Assembly (NCBI GenBank): GCA_038093975.1
Contig: JBBPTG010000107.1
Location: 24,196 to 88,195, forward strand
Length of the DNA: 64,000 nucleotides
Direction of reading: 5' to 3'
DNA from: Chalciporus piperatus
Taxonomy: Eukaryota > Basidiomycota > Agaricomycetes > Boletales > Boletaceae
The notes under the pieces were generated by a model. The model had not been told where the DNA came from. It saw only the letters and a list, made by a program, of their open reading frames with translations, and ran no database searches. The position numbers and the translations under genes were made by a program. This document shows positions 1 to 12,443 of the stretch, piece after piece (the first letter of the stretch is position 1; each line of letters opens with the position of its first letter).

Positions 1-1
1 C

Positions 2-936
2 CTCGTCAGCGCTGCGTGCGTACTCGTGGCAGTGGTGTTAGTACTTGGAGTTATAGAAGAAGTATGGAGTTTGGGACTTAACAACGTACCATACTGACGA
101 CTCCGTGCATGTTCACAGACGCTTCCCAGTAAACGCAAAAGCGTGACAAGTGTCCCCAATCCTCCAGCTTCGACTTCAAGCCTGAATACCAACCACACTG
201 GACCTGCACACCTGAGCCTGCGGGAACTCCTCTCGGTTCCTGCCATCCGGGTGCTGATGATATCTGGATTTGCGTTGAACGGCTTGGGCCTCGCATTCGA
301 CGCTGTGGTTGCTCTGTTCTGTTACTCTGCCGTCGAGTCCGGTGGCCTTGGTTTCGAGGTAGGCTGATCTGGTATCCGAGATCCATCGAGTCACTCTCAC
401 ACCCTTTCACATTATTAATTCAGCCGTCAAGCATCGGGAAATTCCTGGCCTTCGCCGGGACACTGTCTGTTCTCATTCGGCTCTTCATGATGTCATACAT
501 CTTGCGTAACTTCGATTACGCCAAGTCGTACGTTGTTTGCATGGCTCTATGGCCGTTTGCATTCGCAGGACTTCCGATCCTCAACGCCATCTCTTGGTAT
601 CAACCGTTCGGGACGGAGGCGCGAACAGAAGCAACGGTATGGATCGGTCTTGGGATCACCCTCGCGCTATCGAAAACAGCTCTCATCGCGCACAGCTTGA
701 GCGTCCTGCTTGTCAAGCAATACGCACCCTCGTCGTCGCTTGGACAGACTAATGGCATCGTGCAGTTCTCCATGAGTATGGGTCGTATTGTTGGGCCTGT
801 GTTGGTCAACACGTTGTTCACAGCGTGTAATGGGTCGGAGTGGGCGAGAAGGTATGGATTGGCGTGGACTTGGGCTGGGGTGATGGTGTGTCTTTCGTTG
901 GCTGGCGCTAGAGTAGCGAGAGAGTTGGTGGATTAG
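2..936 (+). CDS. MFS transporter, C-terminal part (gene cut by window edge)
   Basis: Last ~271 residues of a major facilitator superfamily permease of the fungal DHA1/multidrug type, expected in a membrane as a proton-coupled exporter; substrate unknown. Predicted exons are 2-61, 119-358 and 424-936, joined by GT-AG introns of 57 and 65 bp, all in frame. The first exon encodes a helix (VAVVLVLG) that runs into EETLPSKRKS, the usual end of a helix before the central cytoplasmic loop of these transporters. At least four more hydrophobic segments follow, including a glycine-rich stretch with MGRIVGPVL. The stop is at 934-936. The N-terminal half lies outside the window. A broken second copy lies immediately downstream. 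The family is a solid call; the specific function is not. Confidence 0.85.
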
Positions 937-1219
937 TGGGGGCCTGAATCGACATCGGTGCGCCCTGTACTCTTGCAGCTCTGTCTAGTATGTCCACACA
1001 CGTGGTTCACGCTGCTGTAAAATATCAAGTATGAAAATGTTGCATTGCCAATATTCAGCCTCGCATGGCCTATTGGCTCCATTATTGGGTGCGTTTTGTC
1101 AATGTCCTGGAGTGACTGAAGTATATTGCAGTTCGCTTATCGGTGGCGCGCTCGAGAATGCTGTAGCATGATACCCAGGATATTCCTCGTGGAAACCTTT
1201 TGTGGATCATCTTACCTTC

Positions 1220-1957
1220 CACCTTGCCCCGTCGGTGCTGGGTTTACGCTCACGCACGCGGGGTTAGCGTATGCGTTCATGGAGGAGGTATGGCTTCGGA
1301 TAAGCATCAAACAAGGCTCACCATTCATATCGACACTCACAGACACTGCCAAGCAAACGAAAGAGCACGACAGGCGGAAGCTCCCCGCGTCGTTGAGCCC
1401 GCAAACATGAGCGTGCGTGAACCGCTTTCAATACCTGCGATATGGACTTTGGCAATATCTGGAGTCACTCTTAGCGCCTCTGCACTTGCGTTCGATGTCG
1501 TTATTGCTTTGTTCTGCTATACCGCTGTCGAATCTGGAGGGCTGGGTCTTGATGTGAGTCTACTCTTGTGTTCGTAACCTCGTGGGGGAACCCGATATAC
1601 TACGCACTTAGTTTAGCCTTCGACAATAGGAAAGTTCCGCGCCTTCGCTGGGGTGATTGCTGTTCTCCTTCAGTGTCTGACCATGTCCTACCTCCGACCA
1701 TGTAAAGACATATGATGCGCATTCGCAGGACTTCCCATGCTCAAGGCCATAGGAGTCGATATGATGTATTCGGAACACCTGCACAAATGGCAGCAGTAGT
1801 GTGGATGGGTCTCGGGACCGTCCCACAACTCGAACATATTGCTGATAAAACAACCATGAGCGCTGGGAGTACGGTGGGGCCTGTGATGGTTAGTATGCTG
1901 TTTACGGTGTGTAATGGGTCGGAGTGGATGAGACGGTATTGGTTTACGTGGACTTGA
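1220..1957 (+). pseudogene. Decayed tandem copy of the MFS transporter
   Basis: This is a second, degraded copy of the same C-terminal MFS region. The piece ending FMEE just before a GTATGG donor (about 1288) matches the end of exon 1 in the upstream copy, and TLPSKRKS reappears at 1343 after a CACAG acceptor. Two longer blocks remain: LSIPAIWTLAISG to ESGGLGLD (to 1553) and, after an intron ending at 1616, PSTIGKFRAFAG. The second block stops at an in-frame TGA soon after MSYLRPCKD. A later block, VGPVMVSMLFTVCNGSEW, is in another frame and the reading frame closes near 1957. There are several frame changes, internal deletions and no intact start. It is best explained as a tandem duplicate that has lost function. 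Confidence 0.8.
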
Positions 1958-3190
1958 TGGTGATGGTGTGGCTTTCTTGGGTTGGAGCTATATAGGGTGA
2001 TGAAGGATTTAGGAAGATGATGGACTCCGAGTCCTGCATCCCGTCACGGTACGATGCATGTGCATGTTTGGCTCTCATTAATCATTGGTTGGCTGACAGC
2101 TGTCTCTTGAAGCCGGTCACTGATCCATATAATTTTCAATGCCAATTAGACGAGTCGGTGTCCTGGTCTTCTACAACTTCTTGCGGGATTCGGGGTGTTT
2201 TTTCTGCCTAGGTCAGTGTTCGATTTTTTCGCGATTCCTGGGTGACCACTGCGTACATCACAGCTAGAGTCGGAGTCGATGTCGCACTGATTGAAATTTT
2301 TGGGACGCACTGGCCTGGAGGGAAGTTTGGGTGAGCGGGTTCGTGTCATTTTCACGCTTGTTTCACCCGAGGTATTCTCTTTGCTAGATTTTTCGCGCCA
2401 GCTTGAACTCATACTACCGGTGTGAACACGTTAGGAAAAATGACCCATTATTTGGGCGTGTCCAGGAGTTCCATGGCGAAATAGGTGTTGGGGTCGAACT
2501 GAGGCCGCCCCGAAACATTGCGTTCACGAACGAAGCTGGTATTATTGGGGTATCGGGCGCTTTAGGTCGAGGCCCAGTCATACTCTCTTCCTACTGGGCG
2601 TCTTTGGGACGCGCCTATCCATACGACTTGCGACTTGCTTGTCCTCAACTAGGACCGTGCATCTGGTGGTGTCGACTCCACGCCAAACCCTGCATCCTCC
2701 CACAAATTCGCTTTCGACACCGCAGTTGCCAACAATCCAACTTGTCTACTGACCGGCCATTCCACGACTGGGAACATCTTTCGGGTTGAACGTTGAACAT
2801 CAGTGGTAATATCCGAGATAAGACCGCGCTGTGCCGACTTTTTCCTTTTACAGCGAACGGCGGCGGCTGCCCAGGGCGAACGTTTGAACGTACCTTGTCC
2901 CGGACCATCGGAAGAAGATAAGCATTACAATGCGTCACCGGCAACACGATCTATTGATCCTCCACCCACTGGCAGCAACGCGGACTACACCATACATGGA
3001 ACAAACACATCCGTCATGACAGGCCCTCTTACAACCCCTCACATACCAAGAATATACAATGATAGGGAAGAAAGGAATTCGTGCATAATGGTAAGAGCTT
3101 AGTGCTTGCAGTCGCCGCAGTTGCAGGAGCAACTACCCGGGCTGGTCTCAGCGACGTGTTCTCCTTTGTCAAGGAATTCCAGACTTACGT
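1958..3190. other. No recognisable gene
   Basis: About 1.2 kb with only short, overlapping open frames on both strands. None has a recognisable family motif, a consistent exon chain or a coding-like composition. I see nothing to annotate. Confidence 0.6.
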
Positions 3191-3359
3191 GGAGGTACAG
3201 TTGCAGGTGCTGTTGGTGGTGCAGCAGGTCTGGTTAACAGGGATGGAAGTGATCTATTCAACAGCAGCGAAGGTGTTAGTCCAATGCCGTCGCAGCGAGG
3301 AAAGACCATCACTCACGGTCTGCATGATGATACTTGCGAGAGTAAACTGGTGAGCTGTT
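3191..3359 (+). pseudogene. Relic A of an unknown repeated coding fragment
   Basis: In one frame this reads as a glycine/alanine-rich segment followed by AAGLVNRDGSDLFNSSEG and ending near THGLHDD. A clearly related segment occurs at 5521-5691 (AAVLVNGNRGNLPAAP, ending near AHGVHDGEW). The two copies share the GGTTAAC core and aligned HG(L/V)HDD/G motif, but differ in many positions and in length. Neither sits in an intact gene. I do not recognise the parent protein. It is reported as a diverged repeat of coding origin, with modest confidence. Confidence 0.4.
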
Positions 3360-5520
3360 TGAGTGAGGATATTCAAGTGGTTGGTGCTCTTCCTCGTCCT
3401 AAGATTGCAGGCTTTATACCTGACCCCTGTTTGGTGTTATTTGTAGACCGTCTGGTGCTGGAAGAGATGGCGCCGCATGGACACTGTCGTCCCACACAGC
3501 ACAGCCTCCAAAATGACGTTGCAGTGTTTTCCCTTTCTAGCCCACTGGGCTCCGCTCCTAAAATCTGCACGCTGACTACCCGAAACAGCACAGATAGGTG
3601 TGAGAAGGGAAGCCCGAAATTTGACGGACCTCACAATGAGATCTGGAAGGTGGCGTTTAGCCCTGCGTAGTCGAGTCAATCTTATTCGGAATGACCGCGC
3701 TGTATCAGGCTGTATCGGGAGTTGAAGGGGCATCAAATTAGATGCTCCAACATAACCCACCCCCTCCGTTATGCCACAGGATATTGGCTCCTGTGTCACG
3801 TTGTCAAGCTATTATCAGGGGAGGAAATGACTTGGATTGTGGCCTGTTGTGGCCGATTCGGGTTTCCGCACAGGTGAAATGCTTCGCACCATGTTTTAGA
3901 ATTCGAATGACAGCGCATCAATCTTGGCAAGCACTGCCGCAGATGTGACGAGTTGGATATCTCACCCTGAACTACAGGTTCCAGGATGTGCGGTTCAGTG
4001 TGGCCTAGGGTTCTGCCTGCACCAGATCAGCGAAGGGTTCGTAAATATATCTGCCGAAAGGATTAGGTGCCTGCTACTCACTCTAAACCCTATCGAGGAA
4101 GCACGGAAGGGGAAGTTATGGAAGCGCGCTGCGCACGGGACACCAGAAGCAAGTAAAGTGCCCCTCAAAGGAGACACTGCCGGGAGCTGCTTGGCCTGGC
4201 TATTCCCGAAGTCAAACGTCGAACTCCATTTTATCCCTCTGAAGAATTGATGCCCGCTAGAGTACTCCCGCGAGGCTGAGAAGAGGCACGAACAAATTAG
4301 GATGTGCGGTTCAACGTACTAGGAGTCTCTGCGAGTGCTCTTCAACTTTCCATTTCGCGAGCAGATTCGATGAGTCGCGCGGGAACAAGGCACTAACGTG
4401 GTGCGGTTTACCGCTTGGGACAGCCTTTGGGCTCCTTGGACCTGTTGAGGAAACGGAACAGCGTGTGCGCCAAGATGCGGGAACAGGTACAGTCGGTGAG
4501 TCAAAGAGTCCTATGGGAACTTGAATGACTTTGTGAGCGATAAGCACGACGGAAACTAAACACATGCGGGACTATTTTTTGACTCACCATCAGCGAATGT
4601 CAGAGCCGCTGTAACCGCGTCAATCATGACAAGCAATATGATGAACCGATCCAGTGGTTCAAGTCAGCAGACTAGGCTGATTAATGGAAAAGCCAAACAG
4701 GCTCACGGTGACCACAGCAACTCACACTGACAGCAAATGCCTTGGTCGTTCCTGTCGTTTTCCGCTGATTTCCATTCCTTCATGGATCATCTTCGGAGTC
4801 AGAATCACCCACACCTTGCAGTGCGGCCTGTGTACCAAAACATTGAGGACGCGGTTAAACCACTTTCATTCCTTTGGTCGAGTCCCAGGCTTGCAAGTTC
4901 GAATCACCGTCGTCAGTCCCCGGACCTGTACCGTCGTGTTCGACCCCTCATCTTCCGCCAGTGATTCCATTGGCCGCGAGTCCATTGAATCGGGTGCGTC
5001 TACTGGAAGCACTGCTGCGGCCCATCATGATCGTGCCGCATTGAACGAAGCCTGCATTTTGGCGCCTTGTCAAAAATCGTTGCGCTTAGAACCCCCGTCA
5101 GTATGCCTAGTTGTACCCTTGCCCGGTTGAGTATTTTGTTAGTGATACGAGGTTGTTGTCAGGAGAGTAAAAGGCTATAACCCCGTGTCAAGCTGACGAT
5201 TTGCTGTGGCGGGCGGTTTCTGTGGCGACTTGAATAGATATTCCAGAGTTATCCCAACCCTCCAGACACCTTGGGAAATAACCAATCATTGCGGAAGGCT
5301 TCAAGTGACGGTGTGTACGGGCACATAGAATACAAATTCCGGACAGATCACAACTAATGAAACAGGGAGATACATTGACACGGGGCTCGGCACGCAGTGC
5401 TCGACGCTCAGCGTTCAGCACTTGCACTCGCCAACCTTGCATTGGCAACTAGTGATGACGACGCTCAACATCAAAACGGGACAGAATTAGAATAACTTTC
5501 GCTCACCTTTCGCCGCACTT
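3360..5520. other. No recognisable gene
   Basis: About 2.2 kb between the two relics. Several frames of 60-150 codons exist on both strands, but they overlap one another, lack family motifs and cannot be joined into a plausible exon chain. No tRNA, LTR or transposase signature was recognised. Confidence 0.5.
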
Positions 5521-5691
5521 GCAATCAGAGCTGCCGCAGCCGTTCTGGTTAACGGGAATAGAGGTAATCTACCCGCCGCGCCAAAGGTCACTATCAGCAA
5601 AGAAGGAACGTCTTTGGTTGAAAGAGTTGCTCACGGTGTTCATGATGGTGAATGGATCGTAAAACAACGTATTGCTGGCCTTCAATGGTAA
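5521..5691 (+). pseudogene. Relic B, partner of the fragment at 3191-3359
   Basis: A 57-codon stretch (TAA stop at 5689-5691) that begins IRAAAAVLVNGNRGN and contains VERVAHGVHDGEW. It aligns with relic A at both DNA and protein level. No start codon or intron chain extends it. The parental gene is not recognised. Confidence 0.4.
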
Positions 5692-7987
5692 CGAGTGAAC
5701 CTCTTTATAACCCCTGACAGTGTTTGGCTTTGTGTCCATCAGTGGGGTTTGGTATCGTCGAGCGCGCCGAAAACACGAGGTGGTTGTTCTAGATCTGGAT
5801 CCAGACAAGGATGGATGCCCTGACAATTGTATCCCAGATCGCAATTATGTGAGGCGCATGGCGCAGGATTCGTTGATATTGCTGCCGTGATCCGGCTCTC
5901 CCCTCCCAAGAGGAACGGTGCGTTTCCGGATTGTTAACGCCACAAATCGTATTTTAGTCCATGCAGCCAACTTGAAGAGAACCTGCTCGCAGAGCCGCAG
6001 ATGTGACTCGGAGGCTACAGTCCCCCAGCTAGACTAATTCTGGTTGTTTCATCCCACCATGGGCGCAATCGCTTGTCGGAATTGAAGCCTCAAGGCTGAC
6101 TTGCTGTGTACGAAGGCTAAGGGTTTGCTCGTTCACAGATCGCAGTTGCTCAGGGGCATCAACACTTTATTCACATCGTCCGTCTTCTCTTTGGTTCTGT
6201 GGCAGAAGGTTTCCAATTTCAGTACTGCAGGTCATAGCGTGTCATATTCAAGGCTCACCCTTAACACGTATTGCATCTTCAACAACACAGCATTCAGTGC
6301 GTTAAGCGTTTTCCCGCCACAATAACCTCTCTAGTTCTCACTCCAAGCTTCTGGTGATAGTGACGTTGTGGCGTATTACCCTTGCGCTGATTTCGCCATG
6401 ACCCCACTTTTATCACCGTCAACAGGCGGCGCAATCCTGCAATTTGAATAGATTGTTGACAGCCCCAAGCGCTGCGAACTGGAATGTGAAAACAGAGACG
6501 AGAAACAAAGGTAAAGATACTGGCGACGAGCTTCCGCACGCACACTGTCGTACCTCGACTGGCTTTACGATGATATGTTGTAGCCTACTCACTTTTGGAG
6601 AAGGAGGCAGACACGATAGATCCGAAGATGGTATCAGGCCACAGGAATTCCGCACCCGGTGCGCAAACACTGAGGTGAGATATTTTCACCTTATAACGGC
6701 ATGCCAGCCTTTCGCAAGCTCCGATAAGTGGCAGCTCACAACGAAAGAGGTTAGATGGGCGTACCTGATCAATCCTAGAAGGAAAAACGCGAGGTTGGAC
6801 CCATCGTCGTCGGGTTTCAGTGCGATATGTGTTCCGTATCAACGCTCGTCTGCCCTCTATGGGACTTGGGGGATCATGTTTTCTGTCGAACGTGCGGACC
6901 ACTTGTCGGGCCGGTTCTCCATTTGATCCTATCTTCCAGATCATCTGGAACAGTGTCCGCGTCCTCGGAAACTTCAAACGAGCACTAGGTCGGAAGACTG
7001 CCCCGCCACTGCGGCAGTGGGTCGTCCATGTACGTCCACATCGGAGATATATGATGAGGAACAACATGCCGACCCCGGGGCCATTTCCGCGAGTGCTAGG
7101 CATCTGGCCCGCAGCCCCTGCGACAGAGACCAATCGGATGGCGACATCTATGAAGGCAACTGACTCCAGTCTGGGAGACGACAATGGCTCGGATTTTGAG
7201 TGGCCGCTTGCGCTGAGCGGCACAACATCGTTTCTGTGTTCGGATCGGACTAGTGTGCATTGCATTACGTGCCGATAGCATGGGAGAGCACCATCCTGCA
7301 GAAGTACACCGGTCGACCTGAAACCATGTATTTTCGAACTACGCAACGGCCGTGAGGTTCATGCGTTTTCCATACAGGACGGGCACGAAGGTTTAAAAAA
7401 AACACTCACTGGCAGGCAAGGATGGATTTTTTCGAGGCCGAAGGACAGCCTGTTGCAGGAGATGTTCCATGGTTGGCACGGAAGGGGGGCAAGGAAGGGG
7501 TTATGGGATGGGTCTTGGGTCAACAGCTGGTTTGGCCTATGTTCAAATGGCGGTGACTGCGAGGGTAGGTCCCTAACTTGAAGCTTGCTGCCGAGTGGCC
7601 GCGAACGAGTTGGTAACTGTGAGGGTACTTTGCCGAAAGCTGGTGACCGAGATCGAGAACAGGAATGTCAGTTAGTAATGACCGAAATCCATGACTGTGG
7701 ATTTGCTCGGAACAACTGCCTGATGGCGAGTCGGGGCAGTTGCAACAGGCATAAACGAAGTGTAAGACGTCATCAAATGAGCATTTGAAACGTCAAATTG
7801 AAGCTACTTCTCAAGTTGGAAGTGTCGATTGTCGAAACGGTCTGCCTGAGAGAGATCGACCTGGAATTCGAAGTCTAAAAAATACTTTGATTCTACAGAA
7901 GATAGAACATTGCTGTCTAGCACAATTGACACTATTTTTCAGAGGGAAAAACGTCCACGGGAGCATGCTGGACTCCGTTCAAACACC
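5692..7987. other. Gene-poor stretch with a possible cysteine-rich remnant
   Basis: No intact gene was found in this 2.3 kb. On the plus strand around 6800-6900 one frame reads FQCDMCSV...CPLW...HVFCRTCG, a spacing that resembles a zinc-binding fragment. The frame closes soon after, and neighbouring coding-like pieces (about 6990-7150, acidic and Ser/Thr-rich) are in another frame. It may be a decayed gene. A long minus-strand open frame over the same bases is discussed under rejected items. Confidence 0.3.
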
Positions 7988-9725
7988 TCAGTAACCGTAA
8001 GGCTGGGGGGCCTCAGGGAGAGCGTCATCACGGAACTTGTCAGTGAAAAGGTGCTCGAAGGTGGCAGCGTCGGCAACACGGGGAGTAAGAGGGGTGCCGT
8101 CGTCAAGGTTCCAGAGCTGCGAGGTGGCCCGGGTGTGTCAGCATCATCGTGTTGAACTCGGTATGAAAACGATTTACCTTGCTGATGAAAGCCGGAAGAG
8201 AGGAGTGACTGTAGTACTTGCCGTTGTTCTTTTTTGGCTGGGACTCGAGCGCACCCTTTTCAAGCCAAGGGGAGATGAGGATAGTTGGGACACTGAATGT
8301 ATGGCCAAGGGGTCAGAACCTCGAGAAATGAATAGGCAGGGAAAGCATCACGCACCGAATACCAAGACGGTCGAAGTTGAAGGTGTAGTTCTTGCCGTCC
8401 GATGCAACCTCGGTGTAGGTCAGGTTGTCACCAGGGGGGACACCGACCAGGGGAGCAACGTGGTCAGCGAATCCCTGTGTCAGATTTGAGCCTCTGAACT
8501 TCATGGATAGAGGATTCACGTACACCATGCTCGTCAAAGGTGAAGATGAAAAGGGTCTCGTTCCACTGGGGGGAAGTGCGGACAGCGTCGTAGATACCCT
8601 TGACCCAGGCCTCACCCATGTTGATCGGGCTAGGGGGGTGCATCGAGTCATAGCTGCAGCACTTTACAAACCTATCAGCAATATTCCAAGGATAAAACGG
8701 GGGGCCTGGCGTACCTCGGGGTTGATGTAGGTGAACTGAGGGAGGGTTCCGGCCTTGGCATCAGCGTAGAACTGAGCAATTGGCACGACGTTAGTCTTCG
8801 ACCTTCCAGAGGTGTTGGTCCAGGTGTAGAAGTCAGCGTCAGGGTTGAAGCTGGAGTTGTAGTAGTTGATCCAGGTGACGTTGTTCTCGTCGAGCTGCTG
8901 GAAGATAGAACGCTGAGGAAGCCCAAAGATGTTGAACGAGTTGTCGTTCTTTCCGTGGCCATACGAAGTACCCGAGGTGAAGTAGGCACTATATCGAGCC
9001 ACCGAGATAAAAAAATATAGTCATACAGAGTGAGCTGGTGGACATACCGGTTAGGGTTGGTGGGGCCAGGAACATCGGCGTGCCATTTGTCGAACAAGAC
9101 GTAGTTCTCGGCGAGGGTACGCATGACAGGAATCAACTCCTCGGAGTAGTAGTTGATGGATTCCGAAGCACGGGTGACGTTGTAATCCTTGAAGGTCACT
9201 TCTTGCGTGACGACGAAGCCAAGCATGTTCTCCATCTTCTGGACCTTTTGTGGGTTGCCAGTTTCGTCGGGGTGGTACTCGTTGAACACCTCGTAGGTGA
9301 CACCAGAGAGCGTGTGGTTGGGGTCGTCGGGGGAGACGTTGTTTGCGATGGGCGCAGCGCAAACCTCAACGGTTGCAGTCGTACTGGTGTTTGCCTAGCA
9401 GAGCACTAAGCATTGTACACGGCATATAGAGTAACGAAACCTACAGGGTTGCAGTACTTGCCCTTCAAGTTACGGAGGTTGTCGATGTCCTTGCGGTAAG
9501 AGAGATCACCGAACATGGTGTCGAACGACCTGAAGAGAATTGCGCTTAATGGCAGTGCATCACGTTCTCGAAGGTAGCTCACCTGTTTTCCTGCATGAGC
9601 ACGACGATGTTCTTGATGCGATCCTGCCAGTTAGATCCACCATGTCCATGTCCATGTCCATGATCATTGGCAGGTGCCGCAATGGTGCTGGCGGCCAAAG
9701 CGAGGGTAGTAAGAGCACCGAGCAT
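7988..9725 (-). CDS. Secreted phosphoesterase (acid phosphatase / phospholipase C family)
   Basis: A complete gene of 8 exons: 9725-9583, 9529-9445, 9394-9048, 8988-8715, 8661-8524, 8474-8356, 8292-8178 and 8116-7988. It encodes 449 residues with seven GT-AG introns of about 49-63 bp. Residues 1-18 form a signal peptide, so the enzyme is probably secreted or cell-wall bound. A His-Gly repeat follows (residues 22-29). Family motifs of the phosphoesterase superfamily (Pfam PF04185) are in order: ENRSFDTMFG (about 46-55, metal/nucleophile region), HADVPGPTNPNR (near 190), NPECCSYDSMHPP (from about 281) and DEHGGFADH (from 326). Many NxS/T sites fit glycosylation. Likely role: release of phosphate from extracellular phosphoesters. 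Whether it acts as acid phosphatase or phospholipase C cannot be told from sequence. It stands alone in a gene-poor region. Confidence 0.93.
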
Positions 9726-11589
9726 TGTTCAGAATCTGAGCGTTGACTGGAGAGTGTTGCATTCTTGCCCCCAGCTTTTATACTTGGCCTGGACATCCCG
9801 AGAGAAAGCGCACCGCGCGCCCTAGGTCAAACGTTCACTGTGAATGCCCAATAGTTTGTCTGTCTTTTTTCGGGTGCTCGACATTTAGAAAGACATCTAT
9901 TAGCCGGCGACTGTACCTTCCAAATCTGTCAAGGGAGCTGTATAACGTGACTAGCGAATCCCGTGGAATATGGTCCATGGGTCTCTCGAGTGTTAAAAAT
10001 TATGAATCTTGGCTGGCCAAGACGTACCCGCTGAGTGCATACCATGTGGTGTTGAACATGAGCTTGCCGTTAGTAGAGCCAGAGGTAGCAGTTTAGTCCC
10101 ATGGAAGAGGTCAGAAGTCCTCACGTCACACAGACCGGAACCAATTCGAAGCGCCAATGGGATCCATTCGGTGCTGACTCTGCTGAGCACTGAGCCAGTC
10201 AACTTGAATAGAACACGTTTGATTGGTCACCATAGAGACTTAGAGGTCATGGAGCTCCTGTCCTCTCCGTCCTCACACGAACGTGATCCCTGTCTCGGAT
10301 CTTTCGGATATTGAATACAATGATAGAGTTGTCGCGGTTTCACTCCGAACCAAGACCAAGTAACGGGACAGAGCTCAGTCATGAAGCACGATTTTTCGGG
10401 AGAACAGGTCGACACATTAGTTAGACCTATAGGGCGGGTGCGTAAACATGTTTGTAGAGGGCAGGAGGCTACAGAGAGGTATCTACGCACGTATGTTGAG
10501 GCAAGCAGTGAAACTACCGGGGCCGCCGGACTGCCGCAGCTATTTTAGGTTGCCAACTGTCACCCGAGTCCCTCTTCAAACAGTGACTGCGTCATCACCG
10601 ACTTGCAGCAACGTTCCATGGTCGCCAAGGCTGACTGCGAAACGTGGGCTGCCATCCGAAGAGATCGATGAGGATCGATGAGTAGTAGTGTACTGGAGGC
10701 TGACTTGTCGTCTCGAGTTCTCCATCCTCAGAATTGATTCGAAAGAATCCACCTCGATTTCCAGGCAACGGAAACATGCCGCATGGATAAATCGTGTTCC
10801 GAATGACTTCCCGCTACATATAACGACTCGACTCGACTCTTGTTCAGAGATGGTATGATCCACGCAATGATCGTCGCAATCCGATCTTTGCTATGCTGCA
10901 TACTCGTGAGTTTACCCCTTGGTTGTAGTTCATTTCCTCAGGCGCTCTGTGCGGTGAGGACTCATCACGGGTACTAGGAGCTCGTCCACGAAAACCTTTG
11001 CAGTCTGTGATTGCTACTAGACCCTGTTGCTGTTGAACTGCTGGCAGCAAGTGGGCCCTCTTCGTGTAAGGAGTTTTGCATAATATCCATCAATTTTCCA
11101 ACGTCGCGCAGGGCCCGTATGATCTAGAGCGCCGTTTTTTCAACTCTTTCAGTGCGGAAATCGGGGGACTTTTTCATCTTTCTCCTTCTCTGCGTGGTTG
11201 GTGCCAGCGTCGCAACAGTAAGTGTTCGTCCCCCTTAGAGGTTGAGTCGCCCATTTGACTTACTCTCGATTTATAGCACACCATCAACACACCAGAAGCG
11301 AAGGCAGCTGGGTGTATCTTACCTGAATGGTGCTTGTAAGTGAATACGGGCGGAGTGCGTCAGTATGGCGAGATGAAGCTCAATAACGGGACAAGGGAAA
11401 GGCTTGACAACGTTGTAACTTGCTTGCCTGTTGGCTCACACGAGGATTACACAGCCCGATTTTCGTCACGAAATCGGACTTCTAAGAACAATCTAAAAAC
11501 GAGGCGTCCCTCATTGGTGGTGGCCCGGAAACGGCCTAGGTACGTGCAAATCCCGAATCCCAGCGCATGATGAAGTACGTGCAGGCAAG
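9726..11589. other. No recognisable gene
   Basis: About 1.9 kb upstream of the phosphoesterase start. It should contain that gene's promoter near 9726-10000. Beyond this I see only short unsupported open frames on both strands. Confidence 0.5.
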
Positions 11590-12043
11590 TGATCAAAATC
11601 GAAAGCCACTACGAGGGTCGTTTTGATGTGCCGGCGGCAATTCTGCCCAATCTTTGCTCGTTTGAATTCATGCCACACGCGCTCGACGGTCGGGCCATCT
11701 TCCAAGTCGCTTCATTACACCGTCAAACCATGTGGAACTATCTGGCCATCCAAGGTTGACAAGAGCATTCAGTCCGCCCTTCATTTGTTCCAGGGCCCCT
11801 CCATACCGAGATACAAGTATCATGCGATCGAGGCATCGATATCAATCGGAGGCGCCTCAGCAGCCACTCGGAGAAAGCTGCTTGGAGATCGTCAAGAGCC
11901 TCGTCGATCACGGATGCGATCCCAGTGCATGCGATTTTGATGGTCATTCAGCCATCGACGCCGCAATGAGCTGTGAACACCCGAAGTTGGTCGTTAAATA
12001 TCTGCTCTCGCTGAGCGTACCGTCCCATGGACGATTCGTTTGA
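11590..12043 (+). pseudogene. Ankyrin-repeat-like gene remnant
   Basis: Two coding-like pieces in different frames. The first (about 11590-11750) reads YEGRFDVPAAILPNLCSFEF and continues to MWNYLAIQ. The second (about 11865-12043) reads SCLEIVKSLVDHGCDPSACD, then GHSAIDAAM and LVVKYLLS. The second has the helix-turn-helix spacing of an ankyrin repeat (xLhxxGADPxxxDxxGxTAL) with the usual Gly-His-Ser-Ala turn. It stops at 12043. No upstream ankyrin units or start codon could be joined to it, so it looks like the tail of a lost ankyrin gene. An unrecognised small gene cannot be ruled out. Confidence 0.45.
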
Positions 12044-12443
12044 CTGGTTTATGCTGTTGTTCGTTAGTGCTCTCTCAGGTTGGTGCGAGTAGGAATCGGG
12101 GCTCACACTCGTGCTCCAGTGGTAGAACACTATGACATGCTCGTAATCGCGTTTCTTGGATTGAATAGTCACTCCGAATGTGCAAAAACCCAAACGATCG
12201 ATTGTGGTTGATATAAGTAGATGAATGCTTAAGGAGTACACGATGCGCCATAGCGAATGCTAAAAAGAAAAACTGTCACAGCCGAACGAACAAACGAGAG
12301 CGTTTCGAAAAAAAAAGGGCGTGTCTAAGCTAAGCCAACAGAGGTTAATGCAATGATTCATATCATGCATCGTCGGTTCCCACCTGAGAGAATGATCAAT
12401 GAGACCTGCTTGATCGTGGGTGGGCCTTGATGAGACCAACTCG

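Noticed and set aside
4885..4910. AGTTCGAATC, a tRNA T-loop-like sequence
   Set aside because: No pairing T-stem, anticodon arm or acceptor stem could be found around it.
6585..7346. 253-codon open frame on the minus strand, the longest in the first 7.9 kb
   Set aside because: Composition is odd, there is no domain or orthologue-like motif, and overlapping frames on the other strand are similarly open. It looks like chance.
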